From Desulfobacca acetoxidans (GTDB taxonomy: Bacteria; Desulfobacterota; Desulfobaccia; Desulfobaccales; 0-14-0-80-60-11), in NCBI GenBank assembly GCA_022736495.1, contig DZCR01000149.1, positions 1 through 7,617 on the forward strand: DNA of 7,617 nucleotides, in the 5' to 3' direction. How positions within the stretch are numbered: the first letter of the stretch is position 1; every line of letters starts with the position of its first letter. A program made the translations under genes and the position numbers. Positions 1 to 5,924 of the stretch are shown here, in pieces. Under the pieces are notes generated by a model. The model saw only the letters and a list, made by a program, of their open reading frames with translations. It did no database searches and was not told the origin of the DNA.

Positions 1-269
1 CCGGAAAGATCACCACCTCCCCCGCGCTCCCCCCCTGCCGCGACCCCGGCCAGGAGCAGCACTCCGGAGCCGCAGCCCACGTCCAGGAGCTCGGGGCATG
101 GAGATGCGGCCAGCGTTTCAGTGAGGAGGTCCAGGCACAGGCGGGTGGTGGGATGGCCCGGGGGAAAGACCGAGCCCGCCGCTAGCACCAACACCCGTTC
201 CCCCTCCCGGGGCCGGTGCAGCCGCCAGCGGGATCGCACTGCCAGTTTGGGAGATAGCCGGTAGAACAT
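1..269 (-). CDS. PrmA-like class I SAM methyltransferase, partial (C-terminal part beyond the window)
   Basis: Read on the minus strand from an ATG at 269-267, the frame stays open to the window edge (89 codons). Two signatures identify it. FPPGHPTTRLCLDLL (about residues 35-49) matches the GTGxHPTTxLCL motif of the ribosomal protein L11 methyltransferase (PrmA) group. LLDVGCGSGVLLLAG (about 61-75) is SAM-binding motif I, and GDLS near residue 86 probably holds the acidic residue at the end of beta strand 2. Only some 35 residues precede the HPTT motif, whereas bacterial PrmA has a much longer N-terminal substrate-recognition domain, so this is probably a short PrmA-like enzyme rather than true PrmA, and its substrate is unknown. 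Usual FGTG reads FPPG here. Neither the ATG at 269 nor an in-frame ATG pair at 323-318 has a Shine-Dalgarno sequence; I prefer 269 because the residues upstream look non-coding. A run of seven C at 29-35 could hide a frame error, but the frame as read gives the expected DLS. Confidence 0.72.
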   Translation of the reverse strand, partial: MFYRLSPKLAVRSRWRLHRPREGERVLVLAAGSVFPPGHPTTRLCLDLLTETLAASPCPELLDVGCGSGVLLLAGVAAGGERGGGGDLS

Positions 270-340
270 GGTGAGGAAGCAGTGAGCAGTTACGTGTCGG
301 GTTTTGGCGCACCCGGACATCATGAAAAGAACTGGTAGCA

Positions 341-445
341 CAGGCTTTCCAGCCTGCACTTGGCCTCATGGTACGGAGGACGCGTTCACTTAAGCTGGAA
401 AGCCCTCGCCGCCAAACCACCATCCCCAAATCAAGCGCGGCGAGG
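341..445 (-). repeat. Overlapping inverted repeats in the leader of the PrmA-like gene
   Basis: Three inverted repeats lie between the minus-strand promoter and the methyltransferase start. CCTCGCCGC (404-412) pairs with GCGGCGAGG (437-445), nine bases with a 24-base loop. GGCTTTCCAGC (343-353) pairs with GCTGGAAAGCC (394-404), eleven bases with a 40-base loop. CAGGCT (341-346) pairs with AGCCTG (351-356), a six-base stem with a four-base loop. The second and third use the same bases (343-353), so they exclude each other in RNA. CTTAAGC also occurs twice in direct orientation (389-395 and 456-462). The region could be a regulatory leader or a dispersed REP-like intergenic repeat; hairpins of the type CAGGCT-loop-AGCCTG are, to my recollection, common as intergenic repeats. 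Apart from these repeats and the promoters, I see no gene between 324 and 641. Confidence 0.5.
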
Positions 446-465
446 AGTGGTCCCCCTTAAGCGGG

Positions 466-495
466 ATCATAGACGGTTCCGGCCATCGCTGTCAA
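466..495 (-). promoter_or_regulatory. Near-consensus sigma70 promoter driving the PrmA-like gene
   Basis: On the minus strand there is a perfect -35 TTGACA (490-495 on the plus strand as TGTCAA), an 18-base spacer and a -10 TATGAT (466-471 as ATCATA; five of six consensus bases). Transcription would start near 459 and run leftward into the methyltransferase gene, leaving a leader of about 190 bases (to the ATG at 269). It is the best promoter match I found in the window. Confidence 0.6.
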
Positions 496-542
496 GGTGC
501 GGTTTAAAGGGAAAATTCGCTCCAGCGGCATTGCCACACCTG

Positions 543-572
543 TTGACCCATCCTATCTTTTTAGATAAGAAT
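543..572 (+). promoter_or_regulatory. Possible sigma70 promoter for the greA-like operon
   Basis: TTGACC (543-548) and AAGAAT (567-572) are separated by 18 bases, matching the consensus at five and four of six positions. Transcription would begin near 580, about 60 bases before the GreA-like start. It is divergent from the stronger promoter at 466-495. A small inverted repeat, TATCT-TTTT-AGATA (554-567), overlaps the spacer. The match is modest and unsupported by anything else. Confidence 0.35.
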
Positions 573-587
573 AGGGGGCAGTTAGTG

Positions 588-620
588 AAGGGATTGCCAC
601 CTCCACGTTTGCAAGCCCTT
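588..620 (+). other. Leader hairpin just upstream of the GreA-like gene
   Basis: AAGGG (588-592) pairs with CCCTT (616-620); after one A-G mismatch, TTGC (594-597) pairs with GCAA (611-614), leaving a 13-base loop. It ends 21 bases before the ATG at 642. No Shine-Dalgarno sequence is visible between the hairpin and the start, so structure here could affect translation initiation. The role is inferred. Confidence 0.35.
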
Positions 621-641
621 GATAAGTGTATAGTTAATATC

Positions 642-1121
642 ATGGAAAAAATGCTCTTGACCCGGGCCGGATATGAGAAGATCATGCGGGAATTGGAATT
701 TCTCAGTCGGGTGGAGCGCCCCCAAGTGGTCCAGGAGATCCTGGAGGCCGCCCAGGAAGGCAGGATCGAAAAAAACCCCGATTTCCAATCCGCCCTGGCC
801 CGCCGCCACCAGGTGGAACGCCGCATCAAGCAGTTGCAACAGACCCTGGCTCACGCCGAGGTACTGGTGGGGAGCAATCTTTCTCCCCGTCAGGTAAGAT
901 TCAACGCCCGGGTCAGGGTCGTCAACCTGACCACCGGCCAGGAGCGGGAGTTCAAGATCGTGGGACCCCTGGAAGCCGACGCCGCGGCCGGCTGCCTTTC
1001 TTTGGCCTCGCCTTTGGGCAAGGCGCTCATGGGTCGGGCCGTAGGGAACCGGATCCAGGTCCAGACCCCCCGGGGGATCAGGTCATATAAGGTCCTGGAA
1101 ATCACCATGGAAAAAATATGA
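642..1121 (+). CDS. GreA/GreB-family transcription factor with basic residues replacing the catalytic acidic tip
   Basis: This 159-residue protein has the length and two-domain layout of GreA. Residues 1-76 form the N-terminal coiled coil, which in GreA reaches through the RNA polymerase secondary channel. Residues 80-157 form the FKBP-like domain that docks on polymerase, with the conserved SPLGKALMG and TPRG stretches (123-131, 142-145). Started at 642, its numbering runs level with E. coli GreA (RP at 26-27, G40, N45), which supports this start; a second ATG lies at 651, and no Shine-Dalgarno is visible. GreA D41 and E44, which hold the catalytic magnesium and drive cleavage of backtracked RNA, are R41 and K44 here (GRIEKN against GDLKEN), while E43 and D47 remain. 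It should still bind polymerase but is unlikely to stimulate cleavage; a channel-occupying regulator in the manner of Gfh1 is a reasonable guess. The stop overlaps the next start (ATGA), indicating co-translation with the transporter gene. The open frame upstream of 642 looks non-coding. Confidence 0.88.
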   Translation: MEKMLLTRAGYEKIMRELEFLSRVERPQVVQEILEAAQEGRIEKNPDFQSALARRHQVERRIKQLQQTLAHAEVLVGSNLSPRQVRFNARVRVVNLTTGQEREFKIVGPLEADAAAGCLSLASPLGKALMGRAVGNRIQVQTPRGIRSYKVLEITMEKI

Positions 1122-2041
1122 ACGACTCCCCCGCCTACAACCACCACCACTTCGAGAGCAGCCGCCGGCGCCTGTGGCTGGCCTTCTGGACCCAACTGGC
1201 GTTTCTGGTGGTGGAGGTGGTGGGTGGGATATTAGCCAACAGTCTGGCCTTGCTGGCCGATGCCGGGCATATGCTGAGCGACGTGGGCGCCCTGGGCCTT
1301 TCGCTTTTGGCCCTGGCCTGGACCGCGCGGCCCCCCACGGACCGGAAGACTTACGGGTATCACCGCTTGGAAATTCTGGTGGCCCTGGTCAACGGTCTGG
1401 TGCTCTGGGCCATAGCCGGATATATCTTTTACGCGGCGGTGGGCCGGTTTTTCCAGCCCCCCGAGGTGAGCAGCCGGCCCCTGATAATCATCGCCAGCCT
1501 GGGCCTCCTGGTGAACCTCCTGGGCATGTCCGTGCTCATGCCCACCCGCTCGCACAACCTGAACCTGCGCTCGGCCTTCCTGCACCTCCTGGGTGACTCC
1601 CTGGGGTCGGTGGCTGCCATCGCCGCAGGGGTGGCCATCTGGTGGCGGGGCTGGTATTGGCTCGACCCCCTGGCCGGCGGCATCGTGGGGGTCCTGATCA
1701 TTATCAGCAGTTGGCAGCTTGTCTGGGAGGCGGCGGAAATTCTCATGGAGTCCACCCCCCGGCATATTCCCCTGGATGAGGTGCAGCAGTCCCTGGAGAA
1801 TCACCCCCAGGTGCAGCAGGTGCACGACCTCCACATCTGGACCATCGCTTCGGGGATTTTTGCCTTAAGCGTCCACGTGACCGTAGACAACCATCTGAAC
1901 CGGGATTGCCTCACCGGGGAACTGGAAGAACTATTACAGAGCCGTTTCGGTCTGGACCACAACACCATCCAGATCGAGGGTCCGGATTTCCATGACCCCC
2001 AAGTCTGTCCTTTAATCCGCCTGGAAGGAGGCACGAAATAA
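1118..2041 (+). CDS. Cation diffusion facilitator, CzcD/ZnT-like zinc exporter
   Basis: This 307-residue inner-membrane protein is a proton-coupled divalent metal exporter of the CDF family, moving Zn2+ (possibly also Co2+ or Cd2+) out of the cytoplasm. Six membrane segments are visible, at roughly residues 19-40, 43-68, 84-109, 120-141, 153-172 and 178-200, followed by a cytoplasmic ferredoxin-like domain from about 208. The transport site is intact: LLADAGHMLSD in segment 2 gives H51 and D55, and HLLGD in segment 5 gives H156 and D160. HxxxD in both segments is the pattern linked to zinc preference, whereas YiiP-type members carry D in place of the first H. The C-terminal domain has the conserved HDLHIW. 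A short His cluster (H9-H11) near the N-terminus may bind metal. Its start overlaps the stop of the GreA-like gene by four bases, so translation is probably coupled. There is no sign of damage. Confidence 0.95.
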   Translation: MNDSPAYNHHHFESSRRRLWLAFWTQLAFLVVEVVGGILANSLALLADAGHMLSDVGALGLSLLALAWTARPPTDRKTYGYHRLEILVALVNGLVLWAIAGYIFYAAVGRFFQPPEVSSRPLIIIASLGLLVNLLGMSVLMPTRSHNLNLRSAFLHLLGDSLGSVAAIAAGVAIWWRGWYWLDPLAGGIVGVLIIISSWQLVWEAAEILMESTPRHIPLDEVQQSLENHPQVQQVHDLHIWTIASGIFALSVHVTVDNHLNRDCLTGELEELLQSRFGLDHNTIQIEGPDFHDPQVCPLIRLEGGTK

Positions 2042-2124
2042 TGCGATCGCTGCATACTTTGGGCGGACTTGCCCGATTGATCACTTTTGAGGAGGAGCCA
2101 TGTCGCCTAACCGCTGGGAACTGA
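2041..2124 (+). CDS. Possible 27-residue leader ORF between the transporter and protease genes
   Basis: An ATG at 2041-2043 overlaps the TAA stop of the transporter by one base (TAATG) and lies nine bases after a good Shine-Dalgarno, AAGGAGG (2025-2031), that serves no other gene. The frame encodes 27 residues (begins MRSLHTLGGLARLITF, then an EEE run) and ends with TGA at 2122-2124. It runs 25 bases into the start of the Lon-like gene in another frame. It also covers the protease gene's own Shine-Dalgarno, so its translation could open or block that site. There is no recognisable domain. It may equally be a chance ORF. Confidence 0.3.
   Translation: MRSLHTLGGLARLITFEEEPCRLTAGN
2090..2095 (+). 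promoter_or_regulatory. Strong ribosome binding site of the Lon-like gene
   Basis: AGGAGG, within a GAGGAGGAG stretch, ends four bases before the ATG at 2100 and fixes that start. It lies inside the candidate leader ORF at 2041-2124. Confidence 0.75.
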
Positions 2125-4547
2125 AGCCCGAGAGCTTGCGCGCCGTTTGTGACCCGGATTCTTTGGGATTCGAAACCACCCTGGACGTCCCCGCCCCCAA
2201 GGAAAAGGTTGTGGCTCAGGACCGGGCCGTCCACGCCCTGGAGTTCGGTCTGGGGGTAAAGGACCTGGAATATAATATTTTCGTGGCTGGGCCGCCCCGG
2301 GCCGGCAAGACTGAAGCCATCATGGCCTATGTCCAGGAGTTGGCCGCCAAAGAGCCCAGGCCGCCGGATTATATTTACGTCCACAACTTTAAAGACCCGG
2401 AGCAGCCCCAGAGCCTGAACCTGCCCACCGGCAGGGGGCGGGAACTAAAGGCGGAAATGGAAGAGCTCCTCTCCAATCTGCGGGTCCAAATCCCCGAGGT
2501 CTTCGAGAGCGAAGACTATTCCAGCCGGCGGGAAGCCCTCATGGGCGGTTTTACCCAGGAGCGCAACAAGATCCTTCAAGAGCTGGACGCCAAGGCGGGG
2601 GAAGAGGGCTTCATCCTCAACATCTCCCCCACGGGCCTGATGATCTTCCCCGGCAAGGAAGGCAAGCCCTTGAGTGAAGAGGAACTCAAAGCCCTGAACG
2701 ACGAGGAACGGGAGACGCTGCGCCAGAAGTCCGCCCAGCTTCACACCGAAATGAATGAGGCCATCCGCAAGATTCGCAAGATGGAAAAAGATTTCCAGGA
2801 AAAGGAAAAGAAGTTGGACCAGGATGTGGCCCTCTATGTGGTGGGCCATCATATGGAGGAGTTGCAGGAGAAATATCAGGACCTACCCCAGGTGCTGGAC
2901 TACCTTAAGGACGTGCAGGAAGATATTCTGAAGAATATCGAAGATCTGAAGCACCGGCCCGGCGCCCAGGGACCCTTTCCCTTTCCCACTCCCGAGCCTT
3001 CTTTCGTGCAATATCAGGTCAACGTCTTTGTGGATCACTCCGAAACCAAGGGCGCGCCGGTGCTCATGGAGAATAATCCCACCTACCCCAACCTGTTCGG
3101 GGCGGTGGAGCGCCGGGCTCAGTTCGGCGCCCTGGTGACGGACTTCACCCTGATCCGGGCCGGGGCCTTGCAGCGGGCCAACGGTGGTTATCTCATCCTG
3201 GAGGCCATGGACCTGCTGCGCTGGTTTTTTTCCTATGAAGCCCTGAAGCGCTGCTTGAAAAATGGCGAAGTCAAGATCGAGGACCCCATGGAGATGTACG
3301 GGCTGATCACCACTCGCAGCCTCCAGCCCCAGCCCATCTCTCTCAACATCAAAATCATCCTGGTGGGCGACCCCTATATCTACCAAATTCTCTATATCTA
3401 CGATGAGGATTTTCACAAGTTCTTCAAAATCAAGGCTCATTTCGACTCCCGGATGAAGAAGACCGGCGATCACGTGCAGCGGTTCTGCGAGATGCTGGGC
3501 GGCTTTTGCAAGGACCAGAAACTCATGCCGCTCCACAAGACTGGCATGGCCCGCCTGGTGGAGTATGCCCAGGAGTTGGCCGGGCACCAACAGAAGCTCA
3601 CCCTGCAGCTCAAAGAGGTCCAGGATGTCTTGAAGGAGGCCAACTATTGGGCCCGGAGCAACACCCACGATGTGGTCTTCGGCTCCGATGTGGATAAGGC
3701 CATCGCTGAAAAGACTTATCGGGCCGATTTGCCGGAAGAAAAATTACAGGAATTTATCGATGAGGGGATGCTCTTCATCGAGACCGAAGGCCAGGTGGTG
3801 GGCCAGATGAACGGGCTTTCCGTGTATGCCCTGGGCGACCATGGTTTTGGGCGTCCGTCCCGCATCACCGCCACCGTCGGCCTGGGCAAGGAAGGGGTGG
3901 TGACCATCGACCGGGAGTCCCAACTCTCCGGCAATATCCACAACAAAGGCGTTCTTATTCTAGCGGGCTTTTTGAAGAGCCGCTTTGCCCAGAACAAACC
4001 CCTGACTCTGTCGGCCAGCCTCTGCTTCGAGCAGAGCTACGGTATGGTGGAAGGCGACAGCGCCTCCCTGGCGGAACTCTGCACCCTGATGTCCGCCCTG
4101 GCCGAGATTCCTCTGGCCCAGAACATCGCCATGACCGGTTCCATGAGCCAGCGCGGCGAGGCCCAGCCCATCGGTGGGGTCAACTGGAAGATCGAGGGCT
4201 TCTATAAGGTCTGCAAAGCCCGGGGCCTGGACGGTAGCCAGGGAGTGATTATCCCCAAGTCCAATGTCCAGGACCTGATGCTGAAAAAAGAAGTGGTGGA
4301 CGCGGTCAAGGAAGGGAAGTTTCACGTCTGGGCCGTGGGCTCAGCGGATGAGGCCCTGGAACTTCTCACCGGCCTGCCCGCGGGAACCCGCCAAGCCGAC
4401 GGCGACTTCGCACCCAAAACCGTGAATGGCAAAGTGGATGCAAAGCTCAAGGAAATGATGGAACTGGCCAAGGAACTCATGAAAGGAGAAGAGGGTCCGG
4501 GGAAGGGCACCCCGCCGGCGACCCCGGCTCCGTCCTGCGGAAAGTGA
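2100..4547 (+). CDS. Lon-like ATP-dependent protease (AAA_32 / Lon_C type)
   Basis: This 815-residue cytoplasmic protein belongs to the Lon-related family with an AAA_32 ATPase region and a C-terminal Lon protease domain, related to E. coli YcbZ; length is typical of the long bacterial form. The N-terminal region leads into a Walker A motif, GPPRAGKT (64-71, K70). A long charged coiled-coil insertion follows at about 190-285. A Walker B-like segment, GGYLILEAMDLL (362-373), carries E368 where Asp is usual. The protease domain (about 555-755) is intact: the nucleophile is S654 in EGDSASLA and the general-base lysine is K697 in GGVNWK. The 43-residue gap between them equals that of S679 and K722 in E. 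coli Lon. The last 50 residues are a lysine- and glutamate-rich, then proline-rich tail. A strong Shine-Dalgarno fixes the start. The stop lies six bases before the carbonic anhydrase gene, so the two are surely co-transcribed. Substrates are unknown. Confidence 0.93.
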   Translation: MSPNRWELKPESLRAVCDPDSLGFETTLDVPAPKEKVVAQDRAVHALEFGLGVKDLEYNIFVAGPPRAGKTEAIMAYVQELAAKEPRPPDYIYVHNFKDPEQPQSLNLPTGRGRELKAEMEELLSNLRVQIPEVFESEDYSSRREALMGGFTQERNKILQELDAKAGEEGFILNISPTGLMIFPGKEGKPLSEEELKALNDEERETLRQKSAQLHTEMNEAIRKIRKMEKDFQEKEKKLDQDVALYVVGHHMEELQEKYQDLPQVLDYLKDVQEDILKNIEDLKHRPGAQGPFPFPTPEPSFVQYQVNVFVDHSETKGAPVLMENNPTYPNLFGAVERRAQFGALVTDFTLIRAGALQRANGGYLILEAMDLLRWFFSYEALKRCLKNGEVKIEDPMEMYGLITTRSLQPQPISLNIKIILVGDPYIYQILYIYDEDFHKFFKIKAHFDSRMKKTGDHVQRFCEMLGGFCKDQKLMPLHKTGMARLVEYAQELAGHQQKLTLQLKEVQDVLKEANYWARSNTHDVVFGSDVDKAIAEKTYRADLPEEKLQEFIDEGMLFIETEGQVVGQMNGLSVYALGDHGFGRPSRITATVGLGKEGVVTIDRESQLSGNIHNKGVLILAGFLKSRFAQNKPLTLSASLCFEQSYGMVEGDSASLAELCTLMSALAEIPLAQNIAMTGSMSQRGEAQPIGGVNWKIEGFYKVCKARGLDGSQGVIIPKSNVQDLMLKKEVVDAVKEGKFHVWAVGSADEALELLTGLPAGTRQADGDFAPKTVNGKVDAKLKEMMELAKELMKGEEGPGKGTPPATPAPSCGK

Positions 4548-4553
4548 GGCGTC

Positions 4554-5327
4554 ATGAAAAAAATTGCTCTGTTCTTGGGTGTAGTGCTCTCCCTGGCAGT
4601 CCTGGCTGGTCCGCTCGTTGCGTCCAGCTCCGGCTCGGGAATTTCAGCGGATGAGGCCGCCAGAATTCTTAAAGAGGGCAACGGGCGTTATATCGACGGC
4701 AAATCCCGGCACCCCCACCAAGACCGCGAGCGCCGGGCCTTAACCGCCGGCCAGGGCCAGCACCCGCTGGCCACAGTCCTTACCTGCTCCGACTCCCGGG
4801 TCCCCGCCGAAATCATCTTTGACCAGGGCATCGGGGATATCTTTGTGATCCGGGTAGCGGGAAACGTGGCCGCCACGGACGAGATCGGCTCTATCGAGTA
4901 CGCCGTGGACCATCTGGGCACGCCGTTGGTGGTGGTCCTGGGGCATAGCCAGTGCGGCGCGGTCACCGCGGTAGTGGATGGCGACAAACTGCCCCCCAAC
5001 ATCGCCGCCTTGGTTGCACCCATTACACCTGCGGTGGATAAAGCCCGGGAAGACAATCCCGAGGCTTCCAAAGACGTGCTCCTCAATGCCGCCATTAAAA
5101 ACAATGTCTGGCAGGCCATCGCCGATATGTTGCGGGCCAGTCCCATCATTCGGGAGAAGGTCAGAGATCGCCACGTCAGGGTGGTGGGGGCCCTCTACGA
5201 GATCGACTCCGGCCAGGTCCAGTGGCTGGGGCCGCATCCCGAGCAGGATAGATTGTCGGGGGCCAAAAAGGGGGCAACAGGCAAGACCGGCAAAAAGGGG
5301 AAAAAAGCCGCAAAATCCGAGGAATAA
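4554..5327 (+). CDS. Exported beta-class carbonic anhydrase
   Basis: This 257-residue zinc enzyme interconverts CO2 and bicarbonate. An N-terminal signal peptide is clear: KK at residues 2-3, a hydrophobic core from about 4 to 18, and likely cleavage near residues 23-25 (VAS). The mature enzyme should therefore act outside the cytoplasm, presumably in the periplasm. The beta-CA signatures are complete: CSDSRVP (78-84) gives the zinc ligand C78 and the D80-R82 pair, and GHSQCGAV (130-137) gives H131 and C134. The GNVA stretch near 103 is also conserved. The C-terminus is a lysine- and glycine-rich tail of about 20 residues (from GAKKGATG onward), which is not part of the usual fold and might bind polyanions or the envelope. 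A GAGG at 4546-4549 overlaps the protease stop and serves as its ribosome site. It is the last gene of the plus-strand cluster. Confidence 0.94.
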   Translation: MKKIALFLGVVLSLAVLAGPLVASSSGSGISADEAARILKEGNGRYIDGKSRHPHQDRERRALTAGQGQHPLATVLTCSDSRVPAEIIFDQGIGDIFVIRVAGNVAATDEIGSIEYAVDHLGTPLVVVLGHSQCGAVTAVVDGDKLPPNIAALVAPITPAVDKAREDNPEASKDVLLNAAIKNNVWQAIADMLRASPIIREKVRDRHVRVVGALYEIDSGQVQWLGPHPEQDRLSGAKKGATGKTGKKGKKAAKSEE

Positions 5328-5344
5328 GGCCTGATTGCCAGGCC
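5328..5344 (+). terminator. Weak hairpin directly after the carbonic anhydrase stop
   Basis: GGCCTG (5328-5333) pairs with CAGGCC (5339-5344) around a five-base loop. It abuts the stop codon, but no T-run follows, so intrinsic termination is uncertain. Confidence 0.25.
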
Positions 5345-5353
5345 CCCCTATCA

Positions 5354-5391
5354 CGGGCGGGGAAAGCGGAGAAAACCGCCGCTCCCGCCCG
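5354..5391. terminator. Strong G+C-rich hairpin between convergent genes, likely transcription stop
   Basis: CGGGCGGG (5354-5361) pairs with CCCGCCCG (5384-5391). After a three-base bulge (5362-5364), AGCGG (5365-5369) pairs with CCGCT (5379-5383), with a nine-base loop. That gives 13 base pairs, nearly all G-C. It sits between the carbonic anhydrase (plus) and the Cys protein (minus), where a two-way terminator would be expected. Neither side has a T-run, so it is not a textbook intrinsic terminator. Confidence 0.45.
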
Positions 5392-5445
5392 CAGTTACCG
5401 GTAGAACCTGGGGAGGCAGAACCCTGCCCGTCACCAGAACCCAGC

Positions 5446-5919
5446 CTACTTCCGTACGTCTCCCTTGGGGGACTGCAGTTCCGAGAGCGGCCTTTCACAC
5501 AACGATTCCGGGCTGTCGCACCAAGAGGGCAGCGGCTCGCCGGTGCCGGAGAGCGGCCGTTCGAACTGATCTACCACCTGCCACCCCTTTTGCTGCCAGG
5601 CGGATAAGGGCGGCGGCTCAATCCCCCCGAATTTGAAGGCCGAGGCGCCCCGGGTATCCAGCATCTTCACTTCCACCTGGGTGCCGTCTTTCTTGACTTT
5701 GTAGCCCCACTCAAAGTTATTGGCGGTGTTGGGAGTGGTCTTTTTGCCGATATACATGACGGTGTTGCCATCGTGTTTCACCCGGGAGTAGGTCATACAA
5801 CAATCGCCGATTCCGGCCCCCCCGGGGCCGCTGAGCCCGCCGCAGCCGCAGTTGGCCGCCAGCAGCTGCAGACCATCCACTACGTAGCCGCCTTTTACCT
5901 TCTCAATCAAACCTGCCAT
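5446..5919 (-). CDS. Unrecognised 157-residue protein with a CxC...CC cluster
   Basis: I do not recognise this family. Translation from the ATG at 5919 is well supported by an AGGAGG at 5925-5930, five bases upstream. There is no signal peptide or membrane segment. Residues 21-41 hold a glycine-rich stretch with four cysteines (C24, C26, C40, C41), suggesting metal binding or disulfides. Residues 44-97 read as a soluble beta-rich segment with alternating charged and hydrophobic residues (for example MYIGKK and EWGYKVKK). A proline/tryptophan-containing stretch follows. The C-terminal part has two more cysteines (C134, C141) and a repeated ERPLS (120-124 and 142-146), matched at DNA level by two copies of GAGAGCGGCC. 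It has its own A+T-rich upstream region and no close partner gene, so it is probably a single-gene unit. The shape suggests a real gene of narrow distribution, but the function is unknown. Confidence 0.68.
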   Translation of the reverse strand: MAGLIEKVKGGYVVDGLQLLAANCGCGGLSGPGGAGIGDCCMTYSRVKHDGNTVMYIGKKTTPNTANNFEWGYKVKKDGTQVEVKMLDTRGASAFKFGGIEPPPLSAWQQKGWQVVDQFERPLSGTGEPLPSWCDSPESLCERPLSELQSPKGDVRK

Positions 5920-5924
5920 GACAA

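Noticed and set aside
29..35. Run of seven C as a possible frameshift in the methyltransferase
   Set aside because: The frame as read gives GDLS after motif I, which fits the expected acidic residue; the shifted frame does not.
360..641. Open frame upstream of and in frame with the GreA-like gene
   Set aside because: It has no family similarity, covers the inverted repeats and both promoters, and the GreA numbering fits exactly when the protein starts at 642.
2043..2050. GCGATCGC palindrome resembling the cyanobacterial HIP1 element
   Set aside because: I noticed only this one copy in the window, so chance is enough.
2883..3668. Long open frame (261 residues) antisense to the Lon-like gene
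   Set aside because: It mirrors a G+C-rich coding region, shows no domain, and the sense strand is an intact protease gene.
4740..5498. Minus-strand open frame across the carbonic anhydrase
   Set aside because: The sense strand carries complete beta-CA motifs; the antisense product is low-complexity and unlike any family.
5335..5607. Plus-strand open frame after the carbonic anhydrase
   Set aside because: It is proline-rich with no ribosome site, contains the 5354-5391 hairpin, and is antisense to the better supported Cys protein.
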